From Elysia chlorotica (lineage: Eukaryota; Mollusca; Gastropoda; Plakobranchidae), in NCBI GenBank assembly GCA_003991915.1, contig RQTK01000236.1, positions 95,145 to 159,144 on the forward strand: DNA of 64,000 bases, in the 5' to 3' direction. Below are positions 11,340 through 26,200 of the stretch, piece by piece. Below the pieces are notes generated by a model that saw nothing but the letters and a program-made list of their open reading frames with translations, was not told the DNA's origin and made no database searches. Position numbers and translations under genes: made by a program. Numbering within the stretch: position 1 is the first letter of the stretch; the number at the start of each line of letters is the position of its first letter.

Positions 11340-14065
11340 GTAAGGGTTCTGTTCTTTGGAAGACAAGGAAGGAAAGTTAAATTAGTGATCAACACTCAGG
11401 TGGTTAAGTACCTTTCTGGTAGAGAATGAAGTTCAGCATCTTTAGGAAGCAGAGCATGCTTCAAGAGGTTCAGAAAAAAATAGCATTCATTCTTTTTATC
11501 TTGCTTTTCATTCAGAACTTGAAATTATAAATTGAATTTCATACAAATTATATTTATCCTAAATTTTCAGTTAAAAATGCATTATTTAAGTATTAGATGT
11601 GTTAGATATGTCGGCACTGGTAGGGATAAAAAGTATGTTTCAATTACTAAAAGTCTAAATGTTTAAACAAAATATTCAAGTTATCTTTGTTTCAAAACTT
11701 TGTCTCATTTTTTTTCCAAAACTCTTACTTAGTACCTGGAAATTGTTCAGTCACGTTGATATATGCAAGTCCATTTTTTTCTGTTCTTTATCAAATTTTT
11801 TTTTCATTTTCTAGCTCCAGATCAAGATGGAAGAGAGCTAATGCATTCTACTCTTAAAGAGAAAAGAATATTTATAAACAAGAAGCTAGTGGAATCTTTG
11901 GCACGACCTTTTCCCTCAATCAAGGAAAGTGAACTAACTGCCAAAGGTTTAGCAAGTAAAGAGCTTAAAGAATTTTCACAGAGAGATGTCAAGGCTGAAA
12001 AGAAAGATAAAGTTATGAAACAGAGCAAAGATAATAGTTCAAACAAAATAAGAAAAGAAAGGGCGTGTAAACCAAGAGACTCAGAAGTATTAAAACCAAT
12101 ACGACCAGTGAGGAAATGTGTTAAACGCAGTGGTGCTAATGACTCAAATAATTCAACACAGGCATACATCTCACATGAAACTGTTGAAGGCACTATCTAT
12201 GAAACAACAAATGAGACTGAAGAGTTTGGCTTTGAAAACAATACAGACATATCTGCATCAGAGAGTGATGATGAGTATGCCCCTCCGTCTAAAAAAGTTA
12301 TTGGCCAAAACAATAGTGGCTCAAAAAGTAATATTAGATCAATAGGTTCTCCCAAGATCAAAAGGGGGATCACGCAGCTGAAAGCAAATTCTTTCAAGAA
12401 CTTAAATAAAATAGGCAACCCAAGTACTGTGCCGATCCAAAGCCAGCTCAGTCAAAGATCAAAGTCAGCATTGCAAGAACTGGGATCAGAGGTAATAGTT
12501 TTACATTTCCGGTTTTAAAAGTTTCAAATAACTATGTCTATAACTATTAATTTGTAAAGGTTGTTGTTTTTTTACCTTAAGTATTTTTCTTGTAAATTTC
12601 ACTTTCAAGCTTTAACGATTTCATGGCTTTGTATGATCTTTCAGAATGATGCTTACTTGAAGCAGGCAGAACAGCTGAGTTCCACACCTGTCATGATCAA
12701 ATGCAGTGAAAACGATTGTCCAGAGATGTATCCTTCGTGGGCTCTTCTGGCTCGTCACTTGAAGTATTTCCACTATGGTAAACTCCAGTGGTGTTCTAAT
12801 GTGTCAAAGACAGATTATGTTCAAATTATTCAGTGCGGCGGCTGGAACACAAACTGTATAGCTTGATATATTAAAAGTTTACATTCTGTTTATAATATCC
12901 TTTATATATGAGCTGTGCATACATGTATTTATGGTATTTCATGGTAACCAAGCAAGTTTGAACAAATTACTTTCCCAGGCTTGCTATTCATAATATTAAA
13001 TACTTAAATGACTATATTTTAAATCGGTCCCATCTTTCTCTAGATGGATGTTTGCCTAAATGACTATATTTTAAATTGGTCTCATCTTTCTCTAGATGGA
13101 TGTTTGCCTAGAAACGGAGATGTCTGGCTTAAGGTATCCATGCTGGCTGAGGAGGGAAAAGATGTTGGTAGTAAGCGGTTTCTTTTCTTTAAAAATTGTA
13201 AATTTCTTCACATTAAAATTTTTCAGTATTTATTATATTGGTTGGAATAAAAAAACATTTTTTTGGTGGGTTTTTTGTGTGTGTTCAAACCAGTGCTTAC
13301 AGTGTGTATCTTCTCATTCCTTGTGCCTGCTTTTGAAAGCAGTGTTTTCTCTTTTCATTTCCATGTCATAGATATTTTAACTATCTTATGTGTTGTTGTT
13401 TTTTAATTATTAATGTACTTAACGAAGGAAAACATTTGTTTTTAGCTTTTGCCTAAGCTTGTGTTTCAGTTCTTTTTGTTCATATGAAAATGAAATTGAA
13501 TATTTGCTTGGTGATGAAGGTGATAAGATCAAAGTATTTGTTTTATAATGAGTTTAACTAACTTTTAAGTTATCTGACAATTGGTGACTTTTTTTCTTTT
13601 GCGTTACCTTGACAGAACTGTATGTTCATAGATGTGAGGTCCACAGCTGTGAATTTACTTCCACTACAGAAAAATTATTAAAGGTAATTTTGTTTCTGTA
13701 GAAGTTTTTGGGCTAAAGATGCACTTATAATTATGATATTATTTACCCTTAAGCTTCAGCTGTGATATTAGTTAAGTATTAAATTACATTAAATCTTGTT
13801 TAACCTTTACCGCCACTCGTGGATGAAAAACACCCAGGCTGTGAAAAATCTGTGTAATTCTTTTTATTGGTCCTAATTATGAGATAAAAACCAATATGTA
13901 TTCCTCAATTTGTGTTTAATGCTTCTGTGTCGTTCGTTTATCAAAATAATTTTTTATTGATTTTTTTGTGAATTTTTTTCTGAACCATGTGATGCCTTTG
14001 GGTGAAATACACCTGTGTACTCGTAAAGAAGCTTCAGCAATGGTAATACTTTCTCTCTCTCTTTT

Positions 14066-14125
<60 letters not shown>

Positions 14126-17100
14126 CATTCTGCTCCTCCATCTTCTGCTCTTCATCCGTCTGCCACTACTCTTCCTACAAACACCCACAAATGGTTTAAT
14201 GTTAAAAAAAAACAAAACAACGGCTTCGGTGATCTTGATTTTTTTTTCTCTTCATAGGTCACCGGGTGCTTTTACCCTACAAATGGCTTAACGTAATACA
14301 AATATTGAGTGGCAGTGAAGGTAAAACTTGTTGCCTGAAGACAATTTTGTCAACTCTTTTCCCATTTTCATCCCACTTTTGCACAGGAACACAATCGATC
14401 ACATAATAATGGGTTGACTCATGTTTGTGGCTTCCCTGACTGTCCCAAGGCCTTCAAACTTTTACATTCATTGAAAATTCATGTTCAGAAGCACACAAAC
14501 AGTTTAAAGTGTACATCAGTGGAAAATTTGACAAAGCAAGAACAGAATAAATCTCAAGAGGAAGACTCACAGAGGGACACATCAATGTGCACAGGTAAAT
14601 TTGGTTGATGAAAGCAAACATTTCTCTTAGTTTAATGTCTTTGTGGTCTCAAGAAATATCTTATATGGCAAAGGCACCTCAAAGTGAAATATCCTAGACC
14701 TGGCTGATCAAATTATACTGACTGTGACGCAACCTGTAGAAGAAAAATGCGGCAACCGAAAGCAAGGAGTGACACGAATATTATATACTAATTTATATCT
14801 ATACAAGCAAAATAAGATATTTAAAATTATTTTAACTCTGCCCTTTTTATAGCTTGTAAAGAAAACTGTTTCTCTAAGACCAATTGATAACTGCTTAAAA
14901 AATATTTCTTAGGTCTATTCTTATTGTCATTAAATGCTCTTTTGCTTGAAAGTAAAATAAAAAATATTTTATATCAGAAAACGGACTGTGTGCAAAAGAC
15001 GGTCTAAAGTGTGACCTGTGTGACAAACAGTTTTCTAAAGAGATAAGTCTCACTAGACACAGGAAGAGGATGCACAAAGGTACAAAATGTATTTTGTTTT
15101 TTTCATGTTTTTAATGCCTGTTTGCGAATTTTAATTTACACCTTTTTGGTGGGCTTTTCAAAGTATTTTTCATTAAACTTTTGTAAAGCTGCCAATGTAA
15201 ATTGATCTCATGTTTATCTAAATTATTTGTTTAACTGTAATTTAACTGAAACTTCGACGTATACAGTTAAGTGAATAAGTAAGAGAGGCAAACAATTTTG
15301 ATATGACTAGTTTTTGTCTATAAATCATGATACTTTGAAAGCATTCATATTTATAGCTTTTTCATCCTATGCTTTTCAAGACACAAAAAGTTTGCAAGCA
15401 GTTACTGAGTTTTTCAAGGCAATGATGAAACTTCCTAGACAATATCGTTTGACATTAGAGAAAAAGTCAAATAAATGAATTACATCAAACAGGTGAAGCT
15501 GATTTTACCTTGAATCCTCTCCCCTTCCATCTAATGTTTTATCTACTGATAGATTCCTGTGATTTCTGAATTATCAATTTTGTTTCCTAAGTACCTAGGA
15601 TGACTGTACAATTTTTTTTGTTTGGTTTTTCTTTTTCATTACTTTGAAGTTAAATAACAAATTTATCCTTGTGAGAGCCAAAGACAAAAGAAAACGGCAT
15701 AATTAGATTCATTTTTTACATAAATTTTAATCCTGACTCTTGATAATTGAGTCTTAATTATTTAAAAGGTTCCTTATTTAATACTATGTTTTGTCTAGTG
15801 GGTCAGACTGGCAAGTACAGGTGTATGCACGAAGGCTGTGGCAAAACCTTCACGAAAAAGGAAAAGCTGGATATTCACTTGTGTGAGCACAGTCCGGAGA
15901 GACGTCTCTTCTGTGAGAAGTGTGGCCAGTCGTTTAGCTGCCAGCGCTACCTGGATGTGCACCACAAGATACACCTGAGTATGGGCATAGTCATAATACA
16001 GTCGACCCTGCCTATATCAATCTCCTCATGTCTAAGTTAACTGTCAAAGTTTAACTAAGCTCTGTAAATCTTCTTCATGGGTCTTTATAGACATACTTTT
16101 TCTCTTGGAATGCATGTTTATTAATACCCAATGGGAATTTATGTCTTGAACTTACAGATTATAAATTAGAGCTTGTTTTCTAGAATAGATCAGAGTTGAG
16201 TTGAGTTGGTTTAACGTTCAACGTCAGAACTATACAGGCTATATTGGAGATGGGCTTCAAGATTTGCATCTTACAATTCTATGTGCTGCCACACTCAAGA
16301 TAGGGCGGGGATACCATGACTCCTGTCTCAGCCAATCGCATTATACTGACACTGACCCAACCAGTCACAAGGTACGAAAATCGGACAAACAAATCTGCGG
16401 ATCGTGCGATTAAATCCACGGACCTCATGATCTGGAGACCAACGTTCTACCACTTGAGCCAGTTCGTGAATATGGTCAGAACAATCCTTATCTTTGTTAA
16501 AACTCTTGAGGAGAGAATGACATCAAAACTTTCAGATATGAATCTAAAGATATATGTGGGATTCTTGGTTGGTTTTTGAAAGACATAAATAGAAGGAGTT
16601 ACAGGTTAGTTAATCACAAAGACTGATCACATCAGTCACCGTTTAACTTGAGTTTACTAACACTAATAATATGCCTTCTCAAATGCTATAAGAAGTATGA
16701 AGGTCCAACTAAAGGCAAAAGAATATATTTTAAAAAAGAAGTTGGTAAAATTGGATAAGTGGACTCCTTTTGATTATTTAAAAGTATAGAAGTTTGAGAT
16801 TATATAATGCTAGTTCTGGATTTTTGGGTCCACTCAAGTTATTTTAATCACCATTATGTGTAGGATTTTTATTTCAGTCCATTCCCTCTCACATGCATCT
16901 CTCCAAACAGAGAACGAGGCCCATGCAGCCAACCCTCCTGCTCGGACCATTCTCTGTGAACAAGATGGCTGCCAGAAGATGTTCACCACCAGAGAAAACA
17001 TGAAGAGCCACGTTCTCAACCAACATAGGGGCCGTAAGCCTTGCTCTCTGCCAGGAGTTGCTTTCCCTTGTACATTTCCTGGCTGTGGAAAAAAGTTCTC

Positions 17101-20100
17101 ATTTCGATCGACTCTGTATCGGCACAAGAAACTGGTTCACCGGGGCGGGGATTACAAGCTAGGGCGGCGTGTCGTGCAGTATCCGTGCACTTATGATGGA
17201 GGGTAAGCGATGGAGGAAAGTTTGGGAAGTGGTGGTTCAGTGTGCTTTATTACTGTCCCTGTTTTTAGCCTCTAAGCTTTTTTATGGAGAAATCCCAAAA
17301 TAAGGGGATCTCAATCTTACACCCAACCACAATAGAGATAGAGCCAAGATTCCAGGACTTCTCAGCCAGTCACATGATATGGACGCTGACCCAACCAGTA
17401 GTGAACAAATGCAATGCAGTGATTATAAGCTGTATGACCTCTGGATCCTCTCTTTGCCACTTAGCATGTGTGTGTGAATGTTCCAGATGCTCTTACAACT
17501 TAGATGTCAATACTATGATGTAACTAAATTTTCCCTGCAATTACCATTGCAATCTGTGCCCAGAAAAATTGCTGATTTAGAGGATTGAGAACTGTCTAAA
17601 TTGAATCTAGTTTAGGGTTTATGCAATTGATTCAATATAATTGCACCTCTTTAACTTTATTATAGGGTTTGCAAAATGGGTTTAAGCTGTGGTTATGGAA
17701 TAAATTTTGCTGCAAGTTTTGTTTTCAGAATAGGGCTATAAACCTTGTTGCCAAGCCTTTCATCTTTTGCCTCATCACTACATAATATATATTTGTTTGG
17801 TCACTTTTAGATACATTTTTTAAACCTCTGAAAATATCTGGGTTGTTAAGAGATTCCAAATTGTTTTAATGTAGCAATCGCTATTTTGAAATACAGTCAA
17901 CTCTGCCTAAGCCGACCGTCAGGATTCAGAACTGATAACACAGACTTCTGTGAAAAATTGAGTCGGGAGGCCTTATAGATTCTAATAAGAATTTAAGAAA
18001 AGAAGGCCCAAGATGCAGTTTATTTAGCATCTACTGAGGTAGCATTAGCCTATACCATTTCTCTGTATTTATGTGGTATTAGGTGTGGGAAGATTTTCAA
18101 CCGGAAGAATCTGTTGGAAGAGCACCTGGTGATGGTGCACGGCAAGTCGACGCCACACAGGCTGTTACCGCTGCGCAACAAAGCCCTGGACTTCACCGAG
18201 CAAGTGTGCACCCACTGCGGCATGGTTCTCACACACACCCTGTTCTCCAGGCATACACAGCTTTACCACAGCTCGGACACTGTGAGGGATCTCAGTGAGG
18301 TATGCTTTGTATTAGAAGCTTCATTTGAAATATATAGTTACCACGGCCTAAGTCCAGAAGACATATCTGCAAACTGAGACTAATATAAAAAAATCCATCA
18401 TGTGCACTTCTTTATTAGACTTATTAAAAATAAATATTGTTGAAAGGGTGGCACAGGCAAAAAATATCCATACAAGTGAACATCAATCTTAACCTTTTCA
18501 AATCGCATGATTTTAGGCCTATTTCTTGTGTGCACATTATTTTTGCATAGCTGCCAACTTTTCAGAAGGCAAATACAGATTTTTAGGGCAATAGATACAT
18601 TTCTGTCATCGCTAATCTAGGGCCGTATTCATGTGAAGGCCTAGGCCTAAAAACCAGACGAAACTTACGTCTGAAATTCAAATTTAGTCTCCGACCTATT
18701 CATGGGAATTTCCTAGTACTAAATTTTGACGCAAGTTTACACCTGCTGGGAGGCAGGACTAAGTGGTAGAATTTGGTCGCAAGTGCATCTAAAGCCTATT
18801 AAAACTCAATTATAATGACTTCTGTGTTGTTATGGTATTATTTTAGTTGTTTTCTAGTTTAATTTTACCATTTTGCCACACCTATTAGGACAATCACGCA
18901 TTTTAAAGATTTTTCATAATTTAGATCTACATTAAGAAAGTAGGTCAAATAAACAGTTCCATCCAGTAGTTCATAAGATTTTAGAAAATGATTATAGATT
19001 TGAGTTTTGGTACTTAATTTTTATAATTTTATTAGTTAGCTCTATAAAATTTCAAGATGGCGTCTACATTTTCAGACTTTCCCTCCTTATTTTAGACGTA
19101 GCTAGTCTACGACAAAAATTTTCTATGAATACGGACTTAGTCTAAGTCAAAAAATTAGTACTAACTACGTCAGTTTTTTAGGCCTAGTTTACGACCACTC
19201 ATGAATACGGACCCTAGTCTGCAGTTGAACCTTCAACTCTGAGAGCTTATTTGGTTCAGTTATCAATAAATATTGACTAAAACACAAGTTTGATTATAAA
19301 TTTTTAAAGTTAACCATGGACTAGTTCTACCTAATGAATGTTTTTTGTTAATCTCCATCTGCCAGTGTCAGTGACACCATGTCAGCAACATATAGCCCTT
19401 GCGTGAACTAAATATAATATTTATAAGACAGTTGGCTAAAGAGCAGCTCACGTTTTACATTTAAATGTGGAAAATGTAAGCTTTTTTAGCATGGAGAAAG
19501 CAATTTATCTGTATGTGGTTTTGCTCAGGTCCTTATACATTCATAATCACAGCTTTCCAATAATTATGATATCACATGTATAAAGTTAGAATAGATACAT
19601 GTATAGATCTAAATAATTTATGTAGGTTAAGTTTGATTTTATTGGTTTCGGTAAATCCAACTTTTTCAGCTAGGTTATATATTGGACGGTTCAAAGACTC
19701 TTAGCTTCACTTGCTGTCACACAGTGACAGTGCAGGGATTCCAGTTCAGCTGATCACAAACTGACAGCATGGTGATTGACTGAACCAACCAGACAACTAA
19801 TTTGCCTGATCGCGAGTTTCAAACTGGGACTTTCTTTTTGTAAACGACACTCTACCACTTACACCGGTTAGCCCCTCTAGATCCCAATTATATCATAGAA
19901 TCAGATCTAGATCAAGACCATCGGATATCAAATTGGTCCATAATTTAACCACTTGACTGCTGACTAATAATAATAATTTGTTACTGTATTCAAATTTGTT
20001 AAAATTTGGCTATACCAACTGAAAATCATTACCTACATATTTTGTGTTATAGTATGATATCTACTGACTAGAAATACTCCAGTGTATACATTTTTGTGAA

Positions 20101-20600
20101 GGAGAATAGCTGAACTTTTAGGAAGTGATATCTGTGGGGTGGAAATGTACAAACATAAATTCTACTGCGGTGAAGATAATGCCACGCCCCTATGCAAATG
20201 TAGATGTAGATCTAGGTCTAGCAGTAAATTTATAGATAACACTGCCCATTGCATTTATTGGCTGACTTTATGTTTTCAGACCTATTTTTGTGTGTTACAA
20301 ACGAATCTTGCATTGAATTTGCCGTTTTCTTGACTTTCAAATGATCTTGGCTTAAATTTATTTATATTTTTTATGTGTGTGAAATGTTTCTTTCTAAGGA
20401 TTAAAAGCGCAATTTTTACAATTTTCTTCCTCAATAATAGTGTGCTAGATAACTGCATTCCCCAGATCCCTGCTTTCTTTTTTTTTCTTTTTTTAGTTGG
20501 GGGACACAATCCTCCAGACCCCCTTTTTTCTCTCTTTTTTTTTTTTCAAGAATTTTTGCAATTTCAATGTCAAGTGAGTTCATAATACACAAATAACATG

Positions 20601-20689
<89 letters not shown>

Positions 20690-23159
20690 ATTGATGAGGC
20701 ATTAACGTGCGTCCTTTTTTTTTTGTTAACAAGTCATAGCGAGGTTAACATGTCCGTAAAAATAATTTTAAAAAATCGTTTGAAGTTTTGCATGTCTATT
20801 GGTCTGATTTTGGAAGTTAAAGTAGTACATACATGAACGTTTGAAAACATCGTCAAAAAAGAAGCAAAATAATGAGACTTGTGAAGTGTTTAGATACATT
20901 TTGAAGTCGGACCAGGTGTCGGTAAAAAAAAAAAAGAAAAGAAAAAAAGATAAAGACGCAACAGTTTTTTTTTTAAATTAATGTTTAAAACTGTTTATTT
21001 CATGGTGTGTGTCTCGCGGTGTTGTTTCCCTGGGATCAATGTGTGAACATCCTCGCTCGATGATGATAACAACTAATTTGCCTGATCGCGAGTTTCAAAC
21101 TGGGACTTTCTTTTTGTAAACGACACTCTACCACTTACACCGGTTAGCCCCTCTAGATCCCAATTATATCATAGAATCAGATCTAGATCAAGACCATCGG
21201 ATATCAAATTGGTCCATAATTTAACCATTTGACTGCTGACTAATACTTTTTTTTACTGTATTCAAATTGTGAGTTAAAATTTGGCTATACCAACTGAAAA
21301 GCATTACCTATTTATTTTGTGTTATAGTATGAAATCTACTGACCAGAAATACCTCAATGTATACATTTTTGTGAAGGAGAATAGCTAAACTTTTAGGAAA
21401 TGTTATCAGTTGGGTGGAAATGTACAAACATAAGATCTACTGGGGTGAAGATAGTGCCACGCCCCAGCAAATGTAGATCTAGGTCTAGCGGTAAATTTAT
21501 AGATAACACTGCCCATCGCATTTAATGGACAAGTTTATGTTTTAAGACCTATTTTTGTGTGTTAAAAACGAATCTAACATTGAATTTGCCAGAAATTTTC
21601 TTGACTTTCAAATGATCTTGGCTTAAATTTATTTATATTTTTTATGTGTGTGAAATGTTTCTTTCTAAGGATTAAAAGCGCAATTTTTACAATTTTCTTC
21701 CTCAATAATAGTGTGCTAGGGGACTGCGTTCCCAAGACCCCTGCTTTCTTTTTTTTTTTTTAGTTGGGGGACACAATCCTGCAGACCCCCTTTTTTCTCT
21801 CTTTTTTTTTTTTCAAGAATTTTTGCAATTTCAATGTCAAGTGAGTTCATAATACACAAATAAAATGTATAAAAACATTAACTTGAACATTAAATGGGAT
21901 AGTAGTGTTAACTATATACATACCCGTAGACAAAACTTCATACCGGTAGTCATCAAAACCAACGTGAAAATCATGGTAAATCAAGATCATAAAAAAATGA
22001 AAAGTGAAAATTTCTCTCTCTTCTGAAAACAGCAAACAAGAAACTTGCCAGAATCTTGACAATCTCACAATGAAATATTAAAAGGCCTTCAAATAGTCGA
22101 TGAATTTGTCCTCATCGCAGTCAAGTGGTTAAAGCTACAGTCACAAGATGCAGGCCCAGTGAGCTAAAACCTTATATATAGTTTGATTTTGAAACGACAG
22201 ATCGGTTTGTTTGGAGATATTTCGGCAGCTTAAAAGAGAATGTATACGACAAATTGGGTGCCCCAATAAAAATCAGCAATATACAAAAATGACCAGAGAT
22301 CCATTCAAACATTCATTAAAAAAGTAATTTTAATGTGCACTCTACGAGTGCCCAACTGATGCAAATAGCATTCTTATAGGCCTATCACTAAGTACTAAGG
22401 CCTGTTGAAATTGTCTTTTTGAGATAGCAGTTCCCTTTGACAAAGACGAGTGATAGATATTTATAATGTAATCAAAGCCACAGGATGGGAAGTCAGCGGT
22501 GGTGGAATATATATGTCAGTATTAAAGATATTTGCTGAAAAGCACAGCAAGAAAACAAATTCAAGTCAATAGATCTGAGCACGGACACACAAGACCGAAC
22601 TTCTATATTTCTTTACCACAAATAATATTCTTTTGATTGGTCCAATAAATTGCTGGGCGGACCGTGCAGGGTTGTCAAAAATTGTGCAACCAATTTGCTG
22701 TCGACCGTACATGTATTTTTATGTTCGCAAATGAAACTGTCAAATACATATTTTTCAGCAGTGATATGGATAGGCGTACTCAGAGGCCCAAATACGTACT
22801 AAATACATATTTTATGTACTGGTTGGCAGCTATGTTTTTAGGAATTTTCAAAAATTTCTAAATTTTTCTTTAATAAAAAGCTTAAGCTTTGCTTCTTATC
22901 ATTTTGAAATGGAAGGTGTGCAGATCGATACAAAAGAGGTGCTAGCACAATAGCATATAAATGTCTACGAGCATGTGTGCCGCATGATGGGAATAGGAAA
23001 GGTTAAGACGAATCATAAACTATTAAGTGCACTGTATATCTTTAAAAAAAGTGCAGTTGAAAACCATTTAGTAAAACTTAACTTTATGGAGACCAAGGCA
23101 AAATTATACAGTGTCACTAAATAGTTTATGGTTCGTCTTAATCTTTCCTGTTCCCATCA

Positions 23160-23232
<73 letters not shown>

Positions 23233-26200
23233 ATCCTTTTAATTAGGTTTCTTCCTTCAATATTTAAAGTGTTGGTTTTTGTTCTTTTCCTCTCACTCTG
23301 TTTACATGGTCTATTGTTCTGTTTCTGAACTTTTTATACTTGATTCAGAACAAGGCGTTCCCGTGCCATCTGGAGGGATGTAATGAGATTTTTAACACAC
23401 AGGAAGATCGCATGGAGCATGTACAGAGTCACATTGGTCAGTAGAACTTTTAAACCAATCAAAGAGTAATGATCTCTTTTGTTATTGTTATTGTTGTTGT
23501 TGTTATTATTGTTATTGTTGTTGTTGTTATGGTTGTTGTTGTTGCTGTTTTATTTGAATAAAAAAATCATATTCTATTTTAAGACTCTAGATAGAATGGT
23601 AGAATTTCAAATACTGTGTTAAGTCTTATCTTGCGCTCTTGTATTAAGGCAATATTGACCAAACCAATGTAACTGGTAACTCAATATCAGTAACGAAAAG
23701 ATGAAAAACATAATTTTTTTAAATGACAATTATCTGACATTTGTGTTTTGCTCACATCACATTTTTCATCTCATTCAAATTAGTTTTGATAAGATATGTT
23801 CAGCTACTCTCCAATTTTCGGACATTTGGCTCATAAGATTTCTTTTGAGTCAGCTGCTAATTCAAGTTATAATAATTTTGATTAAAATGACTCAAAGAGA
23901 TAAGTTGGTGAATATTGCAGCGCAGTCTTGAGGAATTTTTGGATAGCTAAAAAGCGGATGGGACTCTCCCACTTGGCATATCTTTAACCCTAAATTTAAG
24001 CTTTAAATATTTTCAACTTTAAATATTTTCAACTATTTGACAATTTTAAAACTGTATGATTTAGTGCAAACTTTATGTATATGGATAATTAGGTGGTTAG
24101 GGTGTGTGATCTAGTCTTAACAAGGGAGCGGTTGTGACATAGAGGTGCAAGTTTGAAATTTGTCCATGTCATTCATCTTTCGATCTTTTGTCTTGTCTGA
24201 CTGTTTTGAAATAGATCAAGTTTGTGATTACCTCCACACTTTTCTTTTTTGTTATTTATTTTTGAATCAATCAATTTTATATGTGTATCTCGCGGCCTGG
24301 CTTTGTCTGTTTCAGCCTTTGTAAACTGTTCAGCTGTCATATTTCTATTCAAATTGTATTATTATGAAAAATTCTACCATCAGCATCACCACCATACAGT
24401 TGTCAAGTGAAAGGGTGTCAGGAATATTTCTTCCTGGAGAGAAACCTGGATAACCATCTGTGGAATCATAGCAGAGAAGTTTCCAGATGTAGTTTTGAAG
24501 GATGTTCACAGACTTTTGATGATCAGCTGGAACTTGCAAAGCATAGCAAAGTTCACTATAGTAAGTACCTGAAATACCTTGTTTATTCTTTCTCCTTTTG
24601 AAATAAGCTTTCAAAATTTTTTAAAATTAGCATTCCTGAAAAGTTAAGGATTCACACTTTCTTTGTTATAAAGAAATCTCCTTATGTTTGTAGCCACTCA
24701 CACCGACTAAATAATTGCACTTCACACTGACAAAGTCAATCTGCAGGAAAATACCTAAAATATTCTCTCCTGGAGTTATGTACTCTTTTGTTTATTAAAC
24801 TGGAATCAAAATGTACCCCTGTGATTGAACGTTGTAGATGGCAAAATGAGGTGCCCGTGGCCGAATTGTGACAACTGGTTGACGGAGACCGGCCAGTTAC
24901 GGCCGCACTTGATGGCCCACAGTCGGGCGCTGCACGCGAGTGGTTGGTCTGACTTCATCTGTGAAGTTTGCCAGCTGGCGTTCTCCAGCCGGTGGGGGCT
25001 CATGATTCACAAGCGCATGCACGGAGAGGACGCAGCCGCTGTGGGTAGGTGATGGTTACAGTAAATGCTAACTTAAGAGCTTCAAATAACAATTCTTGCT
25101 CTGTAAGTGAATGGCTTGCATGACTGATAACTCAAAGCATTTAAATAACAGTGAATGGCTTGCATGACTGATAACTCAAAGCATTTAAATAACAGTGAAT
25201 AGCTTGCATGACTGATAACTCAAAGCATTTAAATAACAGTGAATAGCTTGCATTACTGATAACTCAAAGCATTTAAATAACAGTGAATAGCTTGCATGAC
25301 TGATAACTCAAAGCATTTAAATAACAGTGAATAGCTTGCATGACTGATAACTCAAAGCATTTAAATAACTCAAAGCATTTAAATAACAGTGAATAGCTTG
25401 CATTACTGATAACTCAAAGCATTTAAATAACAGTTAATAGCTTGCATGACTGATAACTCAAAGCATTTAAATAACAGTGAATAGCTTGCATTACTGATAA
25501 CTCAAAGCATTTAAATAACAGTGAATTTGTGATAACTCAAAGCATTTAAATAACAGTGAATGGCTTGCATTACTGATAACTCAAAGGCTTTAAATAACAG
25601 TGAATGGCTTGCATTAGTGATAACTTAAAGCATTTAAATAACAGTGAATGGCTTGCATTAGTGATAACTTAAAGCATTTAAATAACAGTTCCTTTCCTGC
25701 AAGAAGGTAATAGAATGTAATAGGTGATGCATAATGTTTTATTTCAACAAGTTTTTTTGTTTTTTTATTTGATTTCATAGCATCCACCAAGAACAACTAA
25801 GCGATCTCAAAGCAGTGTCATAAGTTTAAATTAGAATCATTTTACAAGCTGTTACTCAGTAGGAGAGGAGGTACTAGTTCGTTCTAAGCTAGTTACATAA
25901 TACTGACACAAATTCAACCAGCAGTGAACAAAGAAAACAGGATTTAAACATGGCAACATCTGATAAGAAGCTAAACACTCTACCCACTGAGCTGCATCTT
26001 TGTTTGTTTTTTTAAGATGATCGATTCCATTTTATGCTAGTATCTCTAATTTTACAGAATCTACTCTTTCTTGAAAAGACACCGAATTGCGGAAAGCTGA
26101 TAAATTTCACATGACAGGAACTTTTCTGCTGTTTATGAAAGTATCCCTCATTGCATTAATAGCGATTTTTATGCCTGGTTTCAATAATAAAGCTATATTT

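Larger units (their letters stand above)
18300..23348. other. Large zinc-finger gene intron (about 5 kb) rich in repeats
   Basis: This is the largest intron of the gene. It carries a TIR element (18620-19214), a SINE relic (19690-19880), a segmental duplication (19793-20589 and 21069-21861), a GATA tract, a foldback element (22984-23160) and an ATT tract. No additional finger exon was seen. Confidence 0.7.

Noticed and set aside
24400-24560. Finger exon starting at 24400 after the ACAG acceptor
   Set aside because: It breaks the phase with the preceding exon (ends phase 1); the CAG at 24381-24383 keeps the frame and adds a normal residue stretch.
25100-25690. CRISPR-like array of 44-bp repeats
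   Set aside because: The units are head-to-tail with no unique spacers and lie in a eukaryotic intron, so it is a satellite.
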